The position numbers were made by a program, and so were the translations under genes. Positions 54,316-62,285 of a DNA stretch of 64,000 nucleotides are shown piece by piece. Each line of letters starts with the position of its first letter. Within the stretch, counting starts at the first letter, position 1. The stretch lies in NCBI RefSeq assembly GCF_000332115.1, contig NC_020156.1, positions 3,225,501 through 3,289,500 of the forward strand, given 5' to 3'. The notes under the pieces were generated by a model that was given only the letters and a program-made list of their open reading frames with translations, had not been told where the DNA came from and made no database searches. The stretch comes from Nonlabens dokdonensis DSW-6. Its GTDB lineage: Bacteria > Bacteroidota > Bacteroidia > Flavobacteriales > Flavobacteriaceae.

Positions 54316-56772
54316 ATGTTCAAACCAAAGAAATTTTCAATAGACAACTTGTCACTTCAAGAATTTGATCAGGATGCTGAATTCATACCACTTTTGAGCA
54401 GTGAGGATGAAGAGGAGATGAATAACGAAAGCGTGCCTGAGACCTTACCTATATTACCTTTGCGTAATATGGTACTGTTTCCTGGTGTAGTAATTCCTAT
54501 TACTGCCGGACGCGATAGGTCTATAAAATTATTACAAGAAGCCAATAAAAAAGGAATCCCAATAGGTGTGGTTGCTCAAAAGAATGAGGAGATAGAAGAG
54601 CCTACTTATGATGACTTGCATACGACAGGTGTCGTTGCAAAAATCCTGAAAACGTTTAAAATGCCTGATGGTAACACAACAGTTATCATTCAAGGTAAAA
54701 AACGTTTTGAGATGGGAAGTATCGTTACCGAGCAGCCTTATATTACTGCGGTAGCAAAGGACATTCCTGATGTGAGACCTATCAGTGACGACGCAGAATT
54801 CAAAGCGATCATTGAGAATATCAAAGAACTTGCTCTAGAAATCATTAAAGAAAGTCCTAATATTCCTAGCGAGGCCTCTTTTGCCATCAAGAATATTGAG
54901 TCTGATTCTTTCTTAGTGAATTTTGTTTCTTCAAACATGAATCTCAAAGTTGAAGAAAAGCAAAAAGTTCTTGAAATCAATGATTTAAAAGAAAGAGCAT
55001 TAGAAACTTTACGCTTTATGAATGTAGAGCGTCAGAAGTTAGAGCTTAAAAACGATATACAGTCTAAAGTACAGACTGATATTAATAAGCAGCAACGCGA
55101 GTACTTTTTACATCAGCAAATGAAAACCATTCAAGATGAATTAGGTGGTGGCGTTTCTTCTCATCAAGAGTTAGACGAGATGAGAAAACGTGCTAAAAAG
55201 AAAAAGTGGGATGATAAGATAAAGGAGCATTTTGAAAAAGAACTTTCTAAGATGCAACGTATGAATCCTCAGGTGGCAGAGTATTCTATACAGCGCAACT
55301 ATCTTGATCTGTTTCTTGATTTACCTTGGAATGAATTTTCTAAGGATAATTTTGACTTAAAAAGAGCCATGAGAATCCTAGATCGGGATCACTACGGTCT
55401 TGATGAAGTGAAGAAACGTATAATAGAATACCTAGCGGTACTAAAATTGCGTAACGACATGAAATCTCCTATTTTATGTCTTTATGGTCCTCCAGGTGTA
55501 GGTAAAACTTCTTTAGGAAAATCTATGGCAGAGGCTTTAGGACGCGAGTACGTGCGTATTTCTTTAGGTGGTTTGCGAGATGAGGCCGAAATACGTGGAC
55601 ACCGTAAAACTTATATAGGAGCGATGCCAGGTCGTATTATTCAAAGCATCAAAAAAGCAAAAACATCTAATCCAGTTTTTGTCCTTGACGAAATAGATAA
55701 ATTGAGTAACTCTCACAATGGTGACCCATCGAGTGCAATGCTAGAGGTGCTTGATCCAGAGCAAAACAGTGCTTTTTATGATAATTTCCTAGAGATGGGA
55801 TTTGATTTAAGTAAGGTAATGTTTGTGGCGACTTGTAATTCATTGAATACTATTCAGCCGGCATTACGAGATCGTATGGAGATTATCAATGTTACTGGTT
55901 ATACTATTGAAGAAAAAGTCGAGATAGGAAAGCGTCATTTGTTACCTAAACAATTGCGTGAGCATGGGATGGAAGCATCTCGATTAAAAATTGCAAAACC
56001 ACAATTAGAGAAAATAGTTGAAGGTTATACTCGTGAAAGTGGTGTGAGAACTCTGGACAAGCAAATTGCAAAAATGGTGCGTTATGCAGCAAAAAGCATT
56101 GCAATGGAAGAAGAGTACGATCTTAAGGTGACTAACGATACAATTATAGAAGTATTAGGCTCACCTAAAATGCAGCGTGACAAGTATGAAAATAACGATG
56201 TCGCTGGTGTCGTAACTGGACTAGCCTGGACTAGAGTAGGAGGAGATATCCTTTTTATAGAATCCATTCTTTCTAAAGGAAAAGGAAACCTGAGCATAAC
56301 CGGTAACTTAGGAAAAGTAATGAAGGAAAGTGCTACAATAGCGATGGAATACATCAAAGCAAATGCAGACGAGCTGGGCATTAACACTTCTATCTTTGAA
56401 AAGTACAACGTACATATTCACGTTCCCGAAGGAGCAACTCCTAAAGATGGGCCTAGTGCAGGTATAACGATGCTGACTTCTTTGGTTTCTTTATTTACTC
56501 AAAGAAAAGTAAAGAAAAGCATTGCTATGACTGGTGAGATTACACTACGTGGTAAAGTATTACCAGTAGGCGGAATCAAAGAAAAAATTCTGGCTGCTAA
56601 ACGTGCTAAGATTAAAGAAATACTCTTGTGTGAGCAAAATCGTAGAGATATTGAAGAGATTAAAGCAGAATATTTAAAAGGACTTACTTTTCATTATGTG
56701 AGTGATATGAGCAACGTACTTGATCTTGCATTAACAAAGCAGAAGGTGAAAAACCCTAAGGACTTGAGGTAG
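54316..56772 (+). CDS. lon: Lon ATP-dependent protease
   Basis: An 818-residue AAA+ serine protease degrading misfolded and regulatory proteins. It has the N-terminal LON substrate domain ([21 protein letters not shown]), the AAA module with Walker [16 protein letters not shown] and Walker [13 protein letters not shown], and the proteolytic domain with catalytic serine in [11 protein letters not shown] (about 714) and lysine in [19 protein letters not shown] 54316 gives the typical [15 protein letters not shown] start; an in-frame GTG at 54298 would add six residues. It is monocistronic, with a terminator 22 bases after the stop. Confidence 0.95.
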   Translation: MFKPKKFSIDNLSLQEFDQDAEFIPLLSSEDEEEMNNESVPETLPILPLRNMVLFPGVVIPITAGRDRSIKLLQEANKKGIPIGVVAQKNEEIEEPTYDDLHTTGVVAKILKTFKMPDGNTTVIIQGKKRFEMGSIVTEQPYITAVAKDIPDVRPISDDAEFKAIIENIKELALEIIKESPNIPSEASFAIKNIESDSFLVNFVSSNMNLKVEEKQKVLEINDLKERALETLRFMNVERQKLELKNDIQSKVQTDINKQQREYFLHQQMKTIQDELGGGVSSHQELDEMRKRAKKKKWDDKIKEHFEKELSKMQRMNPQVAEYSIQRNYLDLFLDLPWNEFSKDNFDLKRAMRILDRDHYGLDEVKKRIIEYLAVLKLRNDMKSPILCLYGPPGVGKTSLGKSMAEALGREYVRISLGGLRDEAEIRGHRKTYIGAMPGRIIQSIKKAKTSNPVFVLDEIDKLSNSHNGDPSSAMLEVLDPEQNSAFYDNFLEMGFDLSKVMFVATCNSLNTIQPALRDRMEIINVTGYTIEEKVEIGKRHLLPKQLREHGMEASRLKIAKPQLEKIVEGYTRESGVRTLDKQIAKMVRYAAKSIAMEEEYDLKVTNDTIIEVLGSPKMQRDKYENNDVAGVVTGLAWTRVGGDILFIESILSKGKGNLSITGNLGKVMKESATIAMEYIKANADELGINTSIFEKYNVHIHVPEGATPKDGPSAGITMLTSLVSLFTQRKVKKSIAMTGEITLRGKVLPVGGIKEKILAAKRAKIKEILLCEQNRRDIEEIKAEYLKGLTFHYVSDMSNVLDLALTKQKVKNPKDLR

Positions 56773-56794
56773 AATTCTTAATTTTGATATACTA

Positions 56795-56825
56795 AAAAAG
56801 CTCGAGAACTGTTCTCGAGCTTTTT
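56795..56825. terminator. Bidirectional terminator after lon
   Basis: AAAAAGCTCGAGAA / TTCTCGAGCTTTTT, a perfect 14-bp stem with a 3-base loop, 3 bases from the stop of the convergent nth gene. Confidence 0.9.
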
Positions 56826-56827
56826 AA

Positions 56828-57496
56828 TTATAGTCTATTTTTCTTGAGCTTTTTATAATATTCATTCAAAACAGTTTTTCTACCTACGGTCTTAGTAATG
56901 ATATCTTTTTCTAGATCCCAACCGCGAGCAGGACTGTATTCACGACCATACCAAATAATTTGAAGATGAAGGTCGTTCCATTTTTCTTCTGGAAAGAGTC
57001 TTTTGGCATCTTTTTCCGTTTGTACTACGTTTTTACCGTTAGTTAGATTCCAGCGGTACATCAGTCTGTGGATATGTGTATCTACTGGAAAAGCTGGTAT
57101 ACCAAAAGCTTGTGATAATACAACTGCTGCTGTTTTATGACCTACAGCTGGCATAGCCTCTAGTTCTTCATAAGTCTGTGGCACCTGACCGTTGTGCAAA
57201 TCAATAATCATCTGAGACAAGCCATGAATTCCTTTTGCCTTCATAGGACTTAATCCTACTGGTTTGATGATTTCTCTAATTTCATCTATACTGAGTTTAA
57301 CCATATCGTATGGATTATCAGCACGGTCAAATAGGAGCGGAGTGATTTGATTGACACGCACATCAGTGCTTTGAGCACTCATCAAAACGGCAATTAATAA
57401 AGTATATGGATCGGTATGATCTAGAGGAACTGGGATCGTAGGGTAGAACTCTTCTAATTTATTTATGATAAAATTGACCTTTTCCTGTTTGTTCAT
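56828..57496 (-). CDS. nth: Endonuclease III homologue lacking the iron-sulphur cluster
   Basis: A 222-residue DNA glycosylase/AP lyase for oxidised pyrimidines. The helix-hairpin-helix EAMPAVGHKTAAVV carries the catalytic lysine (Lys121) and the catalytic aspartate follows in FPVDTHIHRL (Asp139). E. coli Nth ends with four cysteines binding a 4Fe-4S cluster; here that region reads WYGREYSPARGWDLEKDI and the whole protein contains no cysteine. The rest of the fold looks complete, so it may be a cluster-free Nth of flavobacteria rather than a pseudogene. It is divergent from bcp (33-base gap). Confidence 0.88.
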   Translation of the reverse strand: MNKQEKVNFIINKLEEFYPTIPVPLDHTDPYTLLIAVLMSAQSTDVRVNQITPLLFDRADNPYDMVKLSIDEIREIIKPVGLSPMKAKGIHGLSQMIIDLHNGQVPQTYEELEAMPAVGHKTAAVVLSQAFGIPAFPVDTHIHRLMYRWNLTNGKNVVQTEKDAKRLFPEEKWNDLHLQIIWYGREYSPARGWDLEKDIITKTVGRKTVLNEYYKKLKKNRL

Positions 57497-57529
57497 GTTT
57501 TAATTTTATGCTTTAAACAAAAATACGAT

Positions 57530-57979
57530 ATGACTTCATTAAAAGTAGGAGATAAAGCTCCAGATTTTTCAGTTTTGAATCAAGACGAGCAAGCAGTTTC
57601 TTTGTCTGATTTCGCAGGTAAGAAATTGGTTTTGTTCTTTTATCCTAAAGCAAGTACGCCAGGTTGTACGGCTGAAGCTTGTAATTTGAGGGATAATGTA
57701 GATCGTTTTCGCGCAAGCGGTTACGAAATACTAGGTGCAAGTGCCGACAGCCCAAAAAGGCAAAAGAATTTTCAAACTAAATATGAACTTCCTTACGATC
57801 TTCTCGCAGATGAAGATCATACGTTATTAAATGCGTTTCAAGTTTGGGGACCAAAAAAGTTCATGGGTAAAGAATACGACGGTATACATCGTACGACTTT
57901 TGTCATCGATGAAAACGGCGTGATCTCTGATGTAATATCAAAGGTAAAAACCAAAGATCACGCAGCTCAAATATTATAA
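57530..57979 (+). CDS. bcp: Thioredoxin-dependent thiol peroxidase (BCP/PrxQ)
   Basis: A 149-residue cytosolic peroxiredoxin reducing hydrogen peroxide and organic hydroperoxides with thioredoxin. The peroxidatic cysteine is in PKASTPGCTAEAC (Cys46), with the resolving cysteine Cys51 five residues later, the atypical 2-Cys pattern of BCP. The FDENG-type YDGIHRTTFVIDENG segment is also present. The last 6 bases overlap the convergent 57974-59479 gene. Confidence 0.93.
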   Translation: MTSLKVGDKAPDFSVLNQDEQAVSLSDFAGKKLVLFFYPKASTPGCTAEACNLRDNVDRFRASGYEILGASADSPKRQKNFQTKYELPYDLLADEDHTLLNAFQVWGPKKFMGKEYDGIHRTTFVIDENGVISDVISKVKTKDHAAQIL

Positions 57980-59479
57980 TGGTGCATCTTCGGAGCTAAC
58001 TTTCTCAGTTGGCTCCGAAGATTTTCCTTTATCGTGTCCGAATAGGTTTTCCTTCTCAATAAGTGCCGGAATTCCATCTGGTAGCATTTCTTGCCAGCCA
58101 TCTTCTCCTGCATCAATCATGCGTAAAACTTCTCTTGAAAAGATATGTAGGATACTTTTATCATAATCTTCAAGATCTTTCAATTTACCATTGTACTTAA
58201 AGAATTTATACAATTCCTTCATACGTGGATGCACTTTTAAGTTTTCGCTGGTCGTCAATTCACCAGTTTCTTGATTTAATAATGGGTATAAATAAACACG
58301 TAAATCTTTAAAGAATAATTTACCGAAAGCTTCTAATATTCCACCACTTAAATGTGTATAGTATTTGGTATCAAAAATATCTACTAAATTATTGACACCC
58401 ATTACGAGTCCTATACGCGCTTTAGTATAATTATTAAAGTATTCTACAAGTCTATAATATTCTTTAAAGTTAGAGATCATTACGGTTTGTCCTAGAGAAC
58501 AAAGTAATTCTGCTCTGTGCATGAAATCATCTTCATCTATTTCTCCTTGGGCTTTCAAGTTAGAAAGTGTGATCTCAAAAATCGTTTCAACATTCTCTTC
58601 TTTGACTGTTCCAGATTTGAGGAATCTTCGGCGAGCAGTTTCAAACATATCCATGTTTACCTTAGTCACAGGACGGAAACTACCTCTTAAAGCTAATACA
58701 TTTTTCTTGTAAAGTATACGTGCACTCAAAATATTATTACCATCTGGGCCGAACATTACTGCTTCTGTCATACCATGCTTAAGCAACTGTAAACTCATCA
58801 AACGGTTATCTACTTCTTCAAATCTAGGTCCAGAGAAGTTGATCATATCAATTTCGATTTTATCTTTATCGATATGATCGTATAAATACTCTAATAATTT
58901 TTTAGGTTGATCATGCTTATAAAAGGCACCATAAATTAAGTTGGTTCCTAAGATTCCGAGAGTTATTTGTTGTAAACGAGCATCGCGCTCTTTAAATCTA
59001 ACATGAAGTATAATTTCTGAGTACTCTTCTTCAGGAGATGCTTGAAAACGTATTCCTACCCATCCATGACCTAAATAGCGTTTTGCAAAGTCAATTGTTG
59101 CAACAGTGTTAGCGTAGGTGAAGAACAATTTTTCTGGGTGTTTTTCTCTAGAAAGTCGTTCTTCAACAAGATTAGACTCATGAGACAGCATTTTTTTCAA
59201 ACGAGCTTCGGTCACATAACGTCCATCATCTTGAACTCCGTAAATTGCATCAGAAAAATCTTTGTCATAAGCGCTCATGGCTTTTGCAATCGTTCCAGAA
59301 GCACCACCAGCTCTAAAAAATTGCCTTACCGTTTCTTGTCCTGCACCTATTTCTGCAAAGGTTCCATAAATATTGCGGTTCAAGTTGATTCTTAGTACTT
59401 TATTCTTAAGTGAAGGTACTGATTCAAAGTCGTGATCTCCTGGTAAGGTAATACCCATTTTTTTAATTTTGCTGTTCAT
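57974..59479 (-). CDS. Conserved Bacteroidota protein of unknown function
   Basis: A 501-residue soluble protein with no signal peptide. It is well conserved in Flavobacteriia as far as I recall, sometimes labelled TonB-dependent receptor or adenylyltransferase without support. Notable blocks are LPGDHDFESVPSLKN, NIYGTFAEIGAGQETVRQFF, GGASGTIAKAMSAYDKDFSD (about 45-75) and AVMFGPDGNNI. The TFAEIGAGQETVRQFF block recalls nucleotide or SAM binding, but I cannot assign a fold. The minus strand reads TACCTTTG at 59488-59481, then one base, then the ATG at 59479, so the true start may be the next ATG (59458, MGITLPGDH). Confidence 0.65.
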   Translation of the reverse strand: MNSKIKKMGITLPGDHDFESVPSLKNKVLRINLNRNIYGTFAEIGAGQETVRQFFRAGGASGTIAKAMSAYDKDFSDAIYGVQDDGRYVTEARLKKMLSHESNLVEERLSREKHPEKLFFTYANTVATIDFAKRYLGHGWVGIRFQASPEEEYSEIILHVRFKERDARLQQITLGILGTNLIYGAFYKHDQPKKLLEYLYDHIDKDKIEIDMINFSGPRFEEVDNRLMSLQLLKHGMTEAVMFGPDGNNILSARILYKKNVLALRGSFRPVTKVNMDMFETARRRFLKSGTVKEENVETIFEITLSNLKAQGEIDEDDFMHRAELLCSLGQTVMISNFKEYYRLVEYFNNYTKARIGLVMGVNNLVDIFDTKYYTHLSGGILEAFGKLFFKDLRVYLYPLLNQETGELTTSENLKVHPRMKELYKFFKYNGKLKDLEDYDKSILHIFSREVLRMIDAGEDGWQEMLPDGIPALIEKENLFGHDKGKSSEPTEKVSSEDAPL

Positions 59480-59480
59480 A

Positions 59481-59488
59481 CAAAGGTA
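59481..59488 (-). promoter_or_regulatory. -7 promoter element overlapping the start of the 57974-59479 gene
   Basis: TACCTTTG on the minus strand matches TAnnTTTG exactly and ends 1 base before ATG 59479. Either transcription gives a leaderless or truncated 5' end, or translation begins at ATG 59458. Confidence 0.4.
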
Positions 59489-59539
59489 GCAAACCACGCT
59501 ACTTAAATGAAAAAAACTCCATACTTTTATAAAACATTT

Positions 59540-60310
59540 ATGGAAGTAACAATTACAATTTTAGGCACAGGCACATCACAAGGAATCCCAGTTATAGGTA
59601 GCTCACATCCAGTATGTTTGAGTGATGATCCTAAAGACAAACGGTTAAGAGTTAGCGCTATGGTAGAAGTTATGGACAAGCGTTTTATCATTGATTGCGG
59701 TCCAGATTTTCGTCAGCAAATGCTTTCTAATAAAGTTTCTTCTATTGATGCCGTTCTTTTTACTCATGAACATGCAGATCATACTGCAGGACTAGATGAT
59801 CTCAGACCATTCTATTTTCGTCAAGGTGATTTACAGTGTTACATGACATCAAGAGTTCACAGAGCACTTCAAGAGCGATTCAATTATATCTTTACAACAA
59901 AAGATAAATATCCAGGCGTGGCTACTCTAGAGGTTCATGAGTTTCAAAATGATTCATTTCAAGTTGATGGAATTAATGTAACACCAGTTCTAGCAGACCA
60001 TGGTTATATTCCTGTTCATGGTTTTAGAATTGAGAACGTCGCTTATATGACTGATGTTAAGACTATCGCTCAAGGCGAAAAAAAGAAACTTAAAAACTTA
60101 GACGTCTTAATTCTAAACATGTTGCGAGAAGAACCGCACCCAACACATTTAAACCTCGAAGAAGCTCTAGAATTAGTAAGGGAACTACAACCTAAACGTA
60201 CTTACTTTACACATATAAGTCATTATTTAGGTTTTCATGAAGAGGTACAACAGCAACTTCCTGAGAACGTGTTTTTAGCTTACGATAATTTAAAAATCAC
60301 ATCAAATTGA
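59540..60310 (+). CDS. PhnP-like MBL-fold metallohydrolase
   Basis: A 256-residue metallo-beta-lactamase-fold phosphodiesterase. The motif THEHADHTAG (His76, His78, Asp80, His81) and the later ADHG, YMTDVK and FTHISHYLG elements supply two metal sites, as in PhnP and RNase Z relatives. The start GTGTSQGIPV is characteristic. It probably hydrolyses a cyclic or linear nucleotide phosphodiester; the substrate is unknown. ATG 59540 is preferred over the in-frame ATG 11 codons upstream. Its TGA overlaps the TTG start of the next gene. Confidence 0.85.
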   Translation: MEVTITILGTGTSQGIPVIGSSHPVCLSDDPKDKRLRVSAMVEVMDKRFIIDCGPDFRQQMLSNKVSSIDAVLFTHEHADHTAGLDDLRPFYFRQGDLQCYMTSRVHRALQERFNYIFTTKDKYPGVATLEVHEFQNDSFQVDGINVTPVLADHGYIPVHGFRIENVAYMTDVKTIAQGEKKKLKNLDVLILNMLREEPHPTHLNLEEALELVRELQPKRTYFTHISHYLGFHEEVQQQLPENVFLAYDNLKITSN

Positions 60311-60819
60311 AAAGAAGCTTTTATTTATACCTATTTATTTTTGCTGCACTTACAGCATTAGTTATCTACGTTAACGGTAGAAGATATCATGAAAAACTAG
60401 AAAATCAGGTAGAAGTACTGCGCAAGCAACTGTATGAAACTGATCAAGCTCGTAAGGACGCCTTATCTGTAGAAGTAAAAGCAGATTATGAAAACTCGGT
60501 CTTTTCTTTAAAAGGAAATCCTGAAGCCGAAAATTACCTCTTTGCTTTAGGGTTAGATTCTTTTGAAGTAGAACGCATCGTAAAAGACGAACTATTAGAA
60601 TTGAACATTAAAGATGGCGGTAATCCTTTAATTCCGTACGAAGGAAAAGGTCGTGGCTTTACTATAAATGATACTAAGTTCATTAATCACAAATGGGTAC
60701 TAGCTAATTTCACAGACAACGACCGCTGGGGAGAAATATTAATACGCTACGATATTAACGAAAACAAAGAAGTCGAAATGGAAACGGTCAAGGCGTTGTT
60801 GTTTGATCGAGATAGGTAA
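60307..60819 (+). CDS. Uncharacterised single-span membrane protein
   Basis: A 170-residue protein beginning with a membrane helix (about 4-22, FYLYLFIFAALTALVIYVNG), then a coiled-coil (about 28-50) and an extracytoplasmic domain (about 60-165, GNPEAENYLFALGLDSFEVERIVKDEL ... WGEILIRYDINENKEVEMETVKALLF). The only plausible start is TTG in the sequence ATTGA, overlapping the stop of the MBL gene by 4 bases, which implies translational coupling. I recognise the C-terminal part only as a conserved flavobacterial protein; its function is unknown. Confidence 0.65.
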   Translation: MKRSFYLYLFIFAALTALVIYVNGRRYHEKLENQVEVLRKQLYETDQARKDALSVEVKADYENSVFSLKGNPEAENYLFALGLDSFEVERIVKDELLELNIKDGGNPLIPYEGKGRGFTINDTKFINHKWVLANFTDNDRWGEILIRYDINENKEVEMETVKALLFDRDR

Positions 60820-60844
60820 TTGATAAGTATTTAGAGAAGTAGAT

Positions 60845-61222
60845 ATGGAAACTGAAATTCATATAAAAACAGAATTGTTTCCTGCATATTCTTATGAAGA
60901 AGACGAGATTAATCCTGGAAGATTTGGTAAAAAATTAGCTGAATTTATTAAAAACTTATTGATAGAAAAAGATATTGCTGTTGCTGATTTGTATTCTACA
61001 GACTACAGTTATGAGTTGAGGTTAGATCAATATCAATTCATGGTGTATATTTCTATAGGAAACATAGATGGTGAACTAAATGAATTTTTGATTTCTATAA
61101 ACCCAAAAAAAGAATATATAAGAAAGCTATTTAAAAAAATCTCTACAAAGGAGACGATACAGAAAATTTTTAAGATCATTAAAGAAGGAATAGAAGACAA
61201 TCCTGAAATTCAAATATTATGA
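60845..61222 (+). CDS. Hypothetical protein at the edge of a small island
   Basis: A 125-residue soluble, lysine-rich, AT-rich gene product (FGKKLAEFIKNLLIEKDIAVADLYS, LISINPKKEYIRKLFKKIS). No motif is recognised. Its alternating strands and helix resemble small immunity proteins, but this is only an impression. It lies next to the duplicated helicase fragment and the toxin-antitoxin pair and may belong to the same island. Confidence 0.55.
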   Translation: METEIHIKTELFPAYSYEEDEINPGRFGKKLAEFIKNLLIEKDIAVADLYSTDYSYELRLDQYQFMVYISIGNIDGELNEFLISINPKKEYIRKLFKKISTKETIQKIFKIIKEGIEDNPEIQIL

Positions 61223-61359
61223 CGTTTAGAAGTTAAGGAATATAATCTTTTCTAATAAGAAACTAATATTTACATCATATATTACTTTTTGCACATGTTT
61301 CCTATGTTCAAAAAAGAGTTTTTAAGTTGTTACCTAATTTATATCATAGTAAAAGCAAT

Positions 61360-61550
61360 TTACTCCAACCTATAAATTCTCACTTTACGTTTCTTGATCT
61401 TAGAATTATTTAATTCTTTGCATAGATCATAGGCCTTTTCAAAAGGAACAGCCACAAAAGCACAATCTTACTTTAACTCTATAATTCCTAATTCGTTTTT
61501 ATCAATATTTCCATGCTTAAAGAAGAGTCCTGTGATGTCACCTTTTGAGC
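61360..61550 (-). pseudogene. Decayed duplicate of the 3' end of the DbpA-type helicase gene
   Basis: About 190 bases clearly homologous, roughly 85-90 per cent by eye, to the end of the intact helicase gene (62286-62476; constant offset 926). It encodes the DbpA RNA-binding segment ending KKRKVRIYRLE, but a CAA codon has become TAA at 61468-61470. It has no start. The fragment's upstream end merges with the end of the hepT gene, whose stop codon lies inside it. The preceding 61223-61359 shows nothing. Confidence 0.85.
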
Positions 61551-61873
61551 TTTATAATTTCTTCCTTTAAGCTAGGAAGCTCTCTGATTATAATAGACCA
61601 GATGATTTCGTCTGATATTTGATCATACTCATGAGCAAGTCTATTTCTTGTACTTACAATTTTATAAGCATTTGAAATCGTGATATTGGAATTTGATCTC
61701 TTAGAAATTCGATTGACCGCTTCACCTATAATTTCGATGTTCCTTTCTATCGCTTTTTTAGTTTTTAAATCTTTTTGATATTGAAAAAAATCTCTTTCCT
61801 CAGGTAAGAATTCAAATATTTCGTCAATTGATCGTTCAATATCCTCTAACCAAACAAGGATTCTATAATCCAT
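61538..61873 (-). CDS. hepT: HepT-like HEPN toxin (ribonuclease)
   Basis: A 111-residue HEPN protein of the HepT/DUF86 family. The active-site motif RX4HXY is intact: R76-N-R-L-A-H81-E-Y83. HepT acts as a tRNA/mRNA ribonuclease neutralised when its cognate MntA AMPylates the tyrosine of that motif. The gene overlaps mntA by 11 bases. Its last residues (IIKLKR-stop) are encoded by the duplicated helicase fragment, so the C-terminus was set at the insertion junction. Confidence 0.87.
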   Translation of the reverse strand: MDYRILVWLEDIERSIDEIFEFLPEERDFFQYQKDLKTKKAIERNIEIIGEAVNRISKRSNSNITISNAYKIVSTRNRLAHEYDQISDEIIWSIIIRELPSLKEEIIKLKR

Positions 61874-62165
61874 AAATGGTTACTTTATTTTTGTCCAACT
61901 CTTCTTTGAAAAACTTGTTTTTGACAGCTCTCAACTCTATCAAATCTATTTTTCTTTTAAAAAGCTCCTCTAATTTTTGTTTTAATTCAAAATATAGATT
62001 TGCATATTTAATAGGATCAGTTTCGTTAAAATCAATAGCAAAATCAATGTCTGACGTATCATTGAAATCTTCTCTCAATACAGAGCCAAAAGCAGCAAGC
62101 GTACTTACTTTATATTCCACACAAAGTTTCTTTAAAGAGTTAAGATGTTTTTTACTAATTTTCAT
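61863..62165 (-). CDS. mntA: MntA-like nucleotidyltransferase antitoxin
   Basis: A 100-residue minimal nucleotidyltransferase. The signature GSVLREDFNDTSDIDFAID gives Gly27-Ser28 and the metal Asp39/Asp41 pair, with a third acidic site at KIDLIEL (Asp74). It AMPylates HepT and is the antitoxin of the HEPN-MNT pair. It precedes hepT and overlaps it by 11 bases. On the minus strand an exact -7 element TATCTTTG (62178-62171) ends 5 bases before the ATG. Confidence 0.87.
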   Translation of the reverse strand: MKISKKHLNSLKKLCVEYKVSTLAAFGSVLREDFNDTSDIDFAIDFNETDPIKYANLYFELKQKLEELFKRKIDLIELRAVKNKFFKEELDKNKVTIYGL

Positions 62166-62170
62166 AATAT

Positions 62171-62178
62171 CAAAGATA
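62171..62178 (-). promoter_or_regulatory. -7 promoter element of the mntA-hepT operon
   Basis: TATCTTTG on the minus strand fits TAnnTTTG. Only 5 bases separate it from the mntA ATG, again suggesting a leaderless or very short leader. The rest of the 120-base gap to the helicase stop is AT-rich and shows no gene. Confidence 0.4.
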
Positions 62179-62285
62179 GATAATTACTTTGCAAATTCGT
62201 AACTACATTATATTGTCTGATAGACAGAGTGATAAATTTTTAATTTGAACTGTCTAAATGAATGTGTTGGAAATTAAAACTAATA

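Noticed and set aside
57696..57722. Palindrome-like GTTTTCGCGCAAGCGG in bcp
   Set aside because: Too many mismatches to the dispersed palindrome; explained by codon choice.
61223..61359. Possible small gene or attachment site beside the helicase remnant
   Set aside because: No open frame, integrase or short att-like repeat could be identified.
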